Shown here piece by piece: positions 60,815-64,000 of a DNA stretch of 64,000 nucleotides. Source of the DNA: Liquidambar formosana. Lineage: Eukaryota > Streptophyta > Magnoliopsida > Saxifragales > Altingiaceae. A program made the position numbers and the translations under genes. The stretch is from assembly GCA_039720395.1 (NCBI GenBank), contig CM077833.1, positions 17,979,133 through 18,043,132 on the forward strand, given 5' to 3'. The notes under the pieces are model-generated. The model searched no databases. It was not told where the DNA came from and was given only the letters and a program-made list of their open reading frames with translations. Every line of letters starts with the position of its first letter. Within the stretch, counting starts at the first letter, position 1.

Positions 60815-61013
60815 TCAAAGAAGGAAGAAAGAAAGAAAGAAAGAAAGAGAAGAAAGGAAGGAAGAAAAGAGAAGAGAAATGGCTGCTGTAAAAAGAGAGA
60901 ACTTAGGTTTTTCCCTCTTGTATATTATCTTTTATACTAGTACAAGTAAAAAGACAATAGTACCCTTCATCTTATTACAAGTAAATAAGAACAATATAGA
61001 ATACTTTTCAACA
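60804..61013 (-). mobile_element. 3' LTR of a Copia retrotransposon
   Basis: On the minus strand it begins TGTTGAAAAGTATTC and ends GATTAGTTATACA (TGT...ACA ends, 210 bp). A purine tract (AACTTGAGGGGGAG) lies directly upstream at 61014-61027, as expected for the plus-strand primer. It contains a GAAA/GGAA microsatellite (about 60820-60880). The flanking host pentamer is GGATT (60799-60803). The partner LTR lies beyond the window. Confidence 0.7.
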
Positions 61014-64000
61014 CTCCCCCTCAAGTTGGTGCAAAGATATCACACATGCCCAACTTGCTTAAGAAAGTGTGGAAGACTTTACTTGCAACTCCTTTGGTAA
61101 AAAAATCTGCCAATTGGTCTCCAGTTTGAACGTAAGGCAGACAAATCACCCCAGAAGTCAATTTCTCCTTTATAAAGTGCCTGTCGATTTCAATATGCTT
61201 GGTTCTATCATGTTGGACTGGATTGTGAGCAATATTAATTGCGGCTTTGTTGTCACAATACAATCTCATGGGTTCATCAGAATCAAAACTAAGCTCTTTC
61301 AACAATGTTTTCAGCCACATAATTTCACACACTCCTTGTGTCATAGCTTTGAACTCAGCCTCAGCACTAGACCTGGCTACAACTGCTTGTTTCTTACTTC
61401 GCCAGGTCACAAGATTTCTCCCTACAAAGGTGCAATAACCGGATGTTGACCTACGATCGGTAACAGAACCAGCCCAATCTGCATCTGTGTATGATTCTAT
61501 TCGCAAATGGTCATGTTTAGAGAACAACAATCCCTTTCCAGGAGCAGATTTCAAATAACGAAGGATTCGATGGACTGCCTCCATATGAGATTCTCGAGGC
61601 GAATGCATAAACTGACTTACTAGACTAACAGCATAGGCAATGTCCGGTCGGGTGTGTGACAAGTAAATTAGTTTGCCAACCAACCGTTGATATCTACTTT
61701 TGTCCACCAATACACCTTCAGGGTCTTCCCCTAACTTGTAGTTCTGCTCTACAGGGTATCACTAGGTTTGGAACCCAACATCCCAGTTTCCTTGAGAAGA
61801 TCTAACACATACTTTCTCTGAGAAATAAAGATGCCAGTCCTAGATCTAGCAACTTCAATACCCAGAAAATATTTCAAACTTCCCAAATCCTTTATCTCAA
61901 ATTCATTGGCTAAATGTTTCTTCAGTTTCTGTATCTCGTCCTGGTCATCTCCTGTTAGCACAATATCATCCACATATACAATAAGAACTGTTACCTTCCC
62001 CTGTGAAGAGTGCTTGATGAATAATGTATGATCTCCCTGACTTTGTTTGAAGTCATATTTCAACATAGCTCGAGTAAATCTCTCAAACCACGCTCGAGGA
62101 GATTGCTTCAATCCATATAAGGCCTTCTTCAGTTTGCACACCTTCCCCCTGGATGTATCACTTTCAAAACCTAGAGGTATATCCATGTAAACTTCCTCTT
62201 CTAGATCTCCATGAAGGAATGCATTTTTAACATCCAACTGATGAAGAGCCCATCCAAAGTTGGCAGCTAAAGAAAGTAGGACTCGAACAGAATTCATCTT
62301 GGCCACAGGAGCAAATGTCTCCTGGTAATCAATGCCATATGTCTGTGTGAAGCTTTTTGCTACCAATCTAGCTTTATACCTTTCCACTAAACCATCAGCC
62401 TTATGCTTTACTGTGAACACCCATTTGCATCCAACTGTCTTCTTCCCCATGGGCAATTCAACTAAATCCCAAGTTTTATTTTTCTGAAGAGCAGTCATCT
62501 CTTCACGCATAGTTTCCTTCCATTTTTTATCATAAAGTGCATCCTGTAAAGTGTTAGGAATAGACACAGAAGACAATTGGGAAACAAAGGTATGGAAAAA
62601 TAGGGAAAGACTATGATAGGAGACAAAGTTAGAGATAGGATGTTGAGTACAAGATCTAACTCCTTTACGAAGAGCAATAGGAATATCAGAATCATCAAGA
62701 GTAACAGGAGCAGGAGTAGATATGATATTACCTGAGTCCAAGGATGATGGTTGGCCATAGAGAGGAGAAATGGTCTTTTCCTTCTGTCTCCTTGAATAGA
62801 CCTGTAATTCCTTGGGAGGAGGATGCTGTTCTTCCAAGCCTTGAGATGGAATAAGAATAGGTTCAGAAGGAGATATAAGAGTAGGAAGTACAGAAGATTT
62901 CTCTTCATTACAACTCTCCCCCTGAAGAGAAGTTTGGGGTGAGCAAAAATAGGACACCGATTCAAGAAAGGTAACATCTATAGTGACAAACTTCTTGCGT
63001 GAAGGAGGATGATAACACTTATACCCCTTTTGAGTAGGTGAGTAGCCCAAGAAAATGCATTTCAAAGCTCGAGGATCTAACTTACTACGAGCCTGGACAG
63101 AAACATGAACAAAGCAAACACATCCAAAAACACGAGGAGGAATAAGAAAAGTACGAGAGCATGAGGGTAAAGATAACAAATCAATCGGTGCTTTGTGAGC
63201 AAGTACTCTAGAAGGCATCCGATTCATTAAATATGCAGCAGTGAGCACTGCATCCCCCCAATAGGATTTAGGAACATGCATAGAGAACATCAAAGCCCTA
63301 GATACCTCAAGAAGGTGGCGGTTTTTTCTTTCCGCAACACCATTTTGTTGAGGAGTATCCACACAAGAAGTCTGATAGATGATACCATAATCCTGAAAAT
63401 AGGATTGAAGACCCCCATAAAGATACTCACCTCCATTATCAAAATGAACAATTTTGATTGAGGTATTAAATTGGTTAAGCACCATTTTATGGAAAGTCTG
63501 AAAACATGAGAAAACATCACTTTTTTCTTTCAACAGATACACCCATGTAGTCCTAGAGAAATCATCAATAAAAGTAACAAACCATCGAAAGCCAGATAAT
63601 GAGATAATGCGGGAGGGACCCCATACATCAGTGTGCACAATAGTAAAAGGTAAGTTACTTCTATTAAAACTAGGTGGAAATGAAGTTCGATGATGTTTTG
63701 CAAGTTCACACACTTCGCACTTAAATTGAGAAACATTTATTCTAGAAAAGAAAGATGGAAAAAGACGTTGAAGCAAAAAAAATGAGGGGTGGCCCAATCT
63801 TCTATGCCAGAGCCAAAGGTTGTCTTCAGAAGCAGCACATCTCCCAGACTGGTGTGCATGCACAATTCAACCACCATCCTTCTCAATGGGATCCAAAAGG
63901 TAAAGACCATCTCTCACACTACCACTGCCAATCATCCTCCTCGTGACTAGGTCCTGAAAAATACAATGAGAAGGATAAAAGGTTACACTACAATTTAGAT
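61014..64000 (-). pseudogene. Ty1/Copia pol: integrase, reverse transcriptase, RNase H (one frameshift, one stop)
   Basis: Read from right to left on the minus strand. A GAG-pre-integrase/zinc region comes first (WHRRLGHPS and CEVCELAKH). The integrase core follows: HTDVWGP, FDNGGEY, and TPQQNGVAERKNRHLLE. Then the reverse transcriptase (WVFTVKHKADGLVERYKARLVAK, YVDDIVLTGDD) and RNase H (DADWAGSVTDRRSTSGYC, KHIEIDRHFIKEK). A one-base deletion in a C run near 61754 separates reverse transcriptase from RNase H. An in-frame TGA at 63867-63869 interrupts the pre-integrase part. Otherwise the frame is open, so the copy is young but not autonomous as sequenced. Gag and the 5' LTR are outside the window. 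Confidence 0.92.

Noticed and set aside
1..64000. CRISPR array, operon or bacterial-type system
   Set aside because: The sequence is plant nuclear DNA; the only regular array (46845-47322) has diverged units without spacers of foreign type and lies inside a transposon.

Overview
This is a window of nuclear DNA from a flowering plant, most likely a eudicot. It is AT-rich, its genes have GT-AG introns, and every recognisable protein belongs to a land-plant family. The spaces between genes are filled with plant transposons. The species cannot be read from the sequence.

Layout, left to right. 0-4.2 kb is repeat-rich: a MITE, a fragment of a LINE reverse-transcriptase tail and AT-rich DNA. At 4.85-15.65 kb (+) is a nine-exon PRAF-type gene (PH, RCC1 repeats, FYVE, BRX). 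At 17.45-17.83 kb is a long inverted-repeat element. At 22.13-22.36 kb (-) is a small IDA-LIKE secreted peptide gene. From 24 to 32 kb I see no convincing gene, only MITEs and SINEs. At 32.47-33.96 kb (-) is an RZ-1A-like RNA-binding gene with a long 5'UTR intron and a TATA box near 35.52 kb. At 37.35-38.56 kb (+) is an intronless mitoferrin-like chloroplast carrier (MFL1). At 42.48-44.47 kb (+) is an L-type lectin receptor kinase (LecRK-S.6 type). At 48.38-48.94 kb (+) is an ALOG/LSH gene. From 46.7 to 54.5 kb lie a 984-bp Mutator-like element with an internal 33-bp hairpin array, a 1.94-kb solo LTR carrying its own insertion, a truncated SINE, a decayed Copia gag and a miniature LTR element (TRIM) inside that gag. 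At 55.66-60.81 kb (+) is a PHD-finger gene of the AIPP2/PAIPP2 type whose last exon runs into the LTR of a Copia element that continues past the right edge.

The genes do not form one pathway; in plants neighbours normally act separately. The gene order is still informative. From memory, Arabidopsis keeps LECRKS6, MFL1 and a PRAF gene side by side (At5g42120, At5g42130, At5g42140), and keeps IDL5 beside PRAF1 (At1g76952, At1g76950). This window would then show an ancestral PRAF-IDL-MFL1-LecRK block before gene loss split it.

Quality caveat. The PRAF and LecRK genes are interrupted only by isolated single-base insertions (12451, 13508, 14559, about 42582 and about 43998). Removing these restores the family reading frame and the exon phases exactly. 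They look more like unpolished long-read insertion errors than gene decay, although only reads can settle this.
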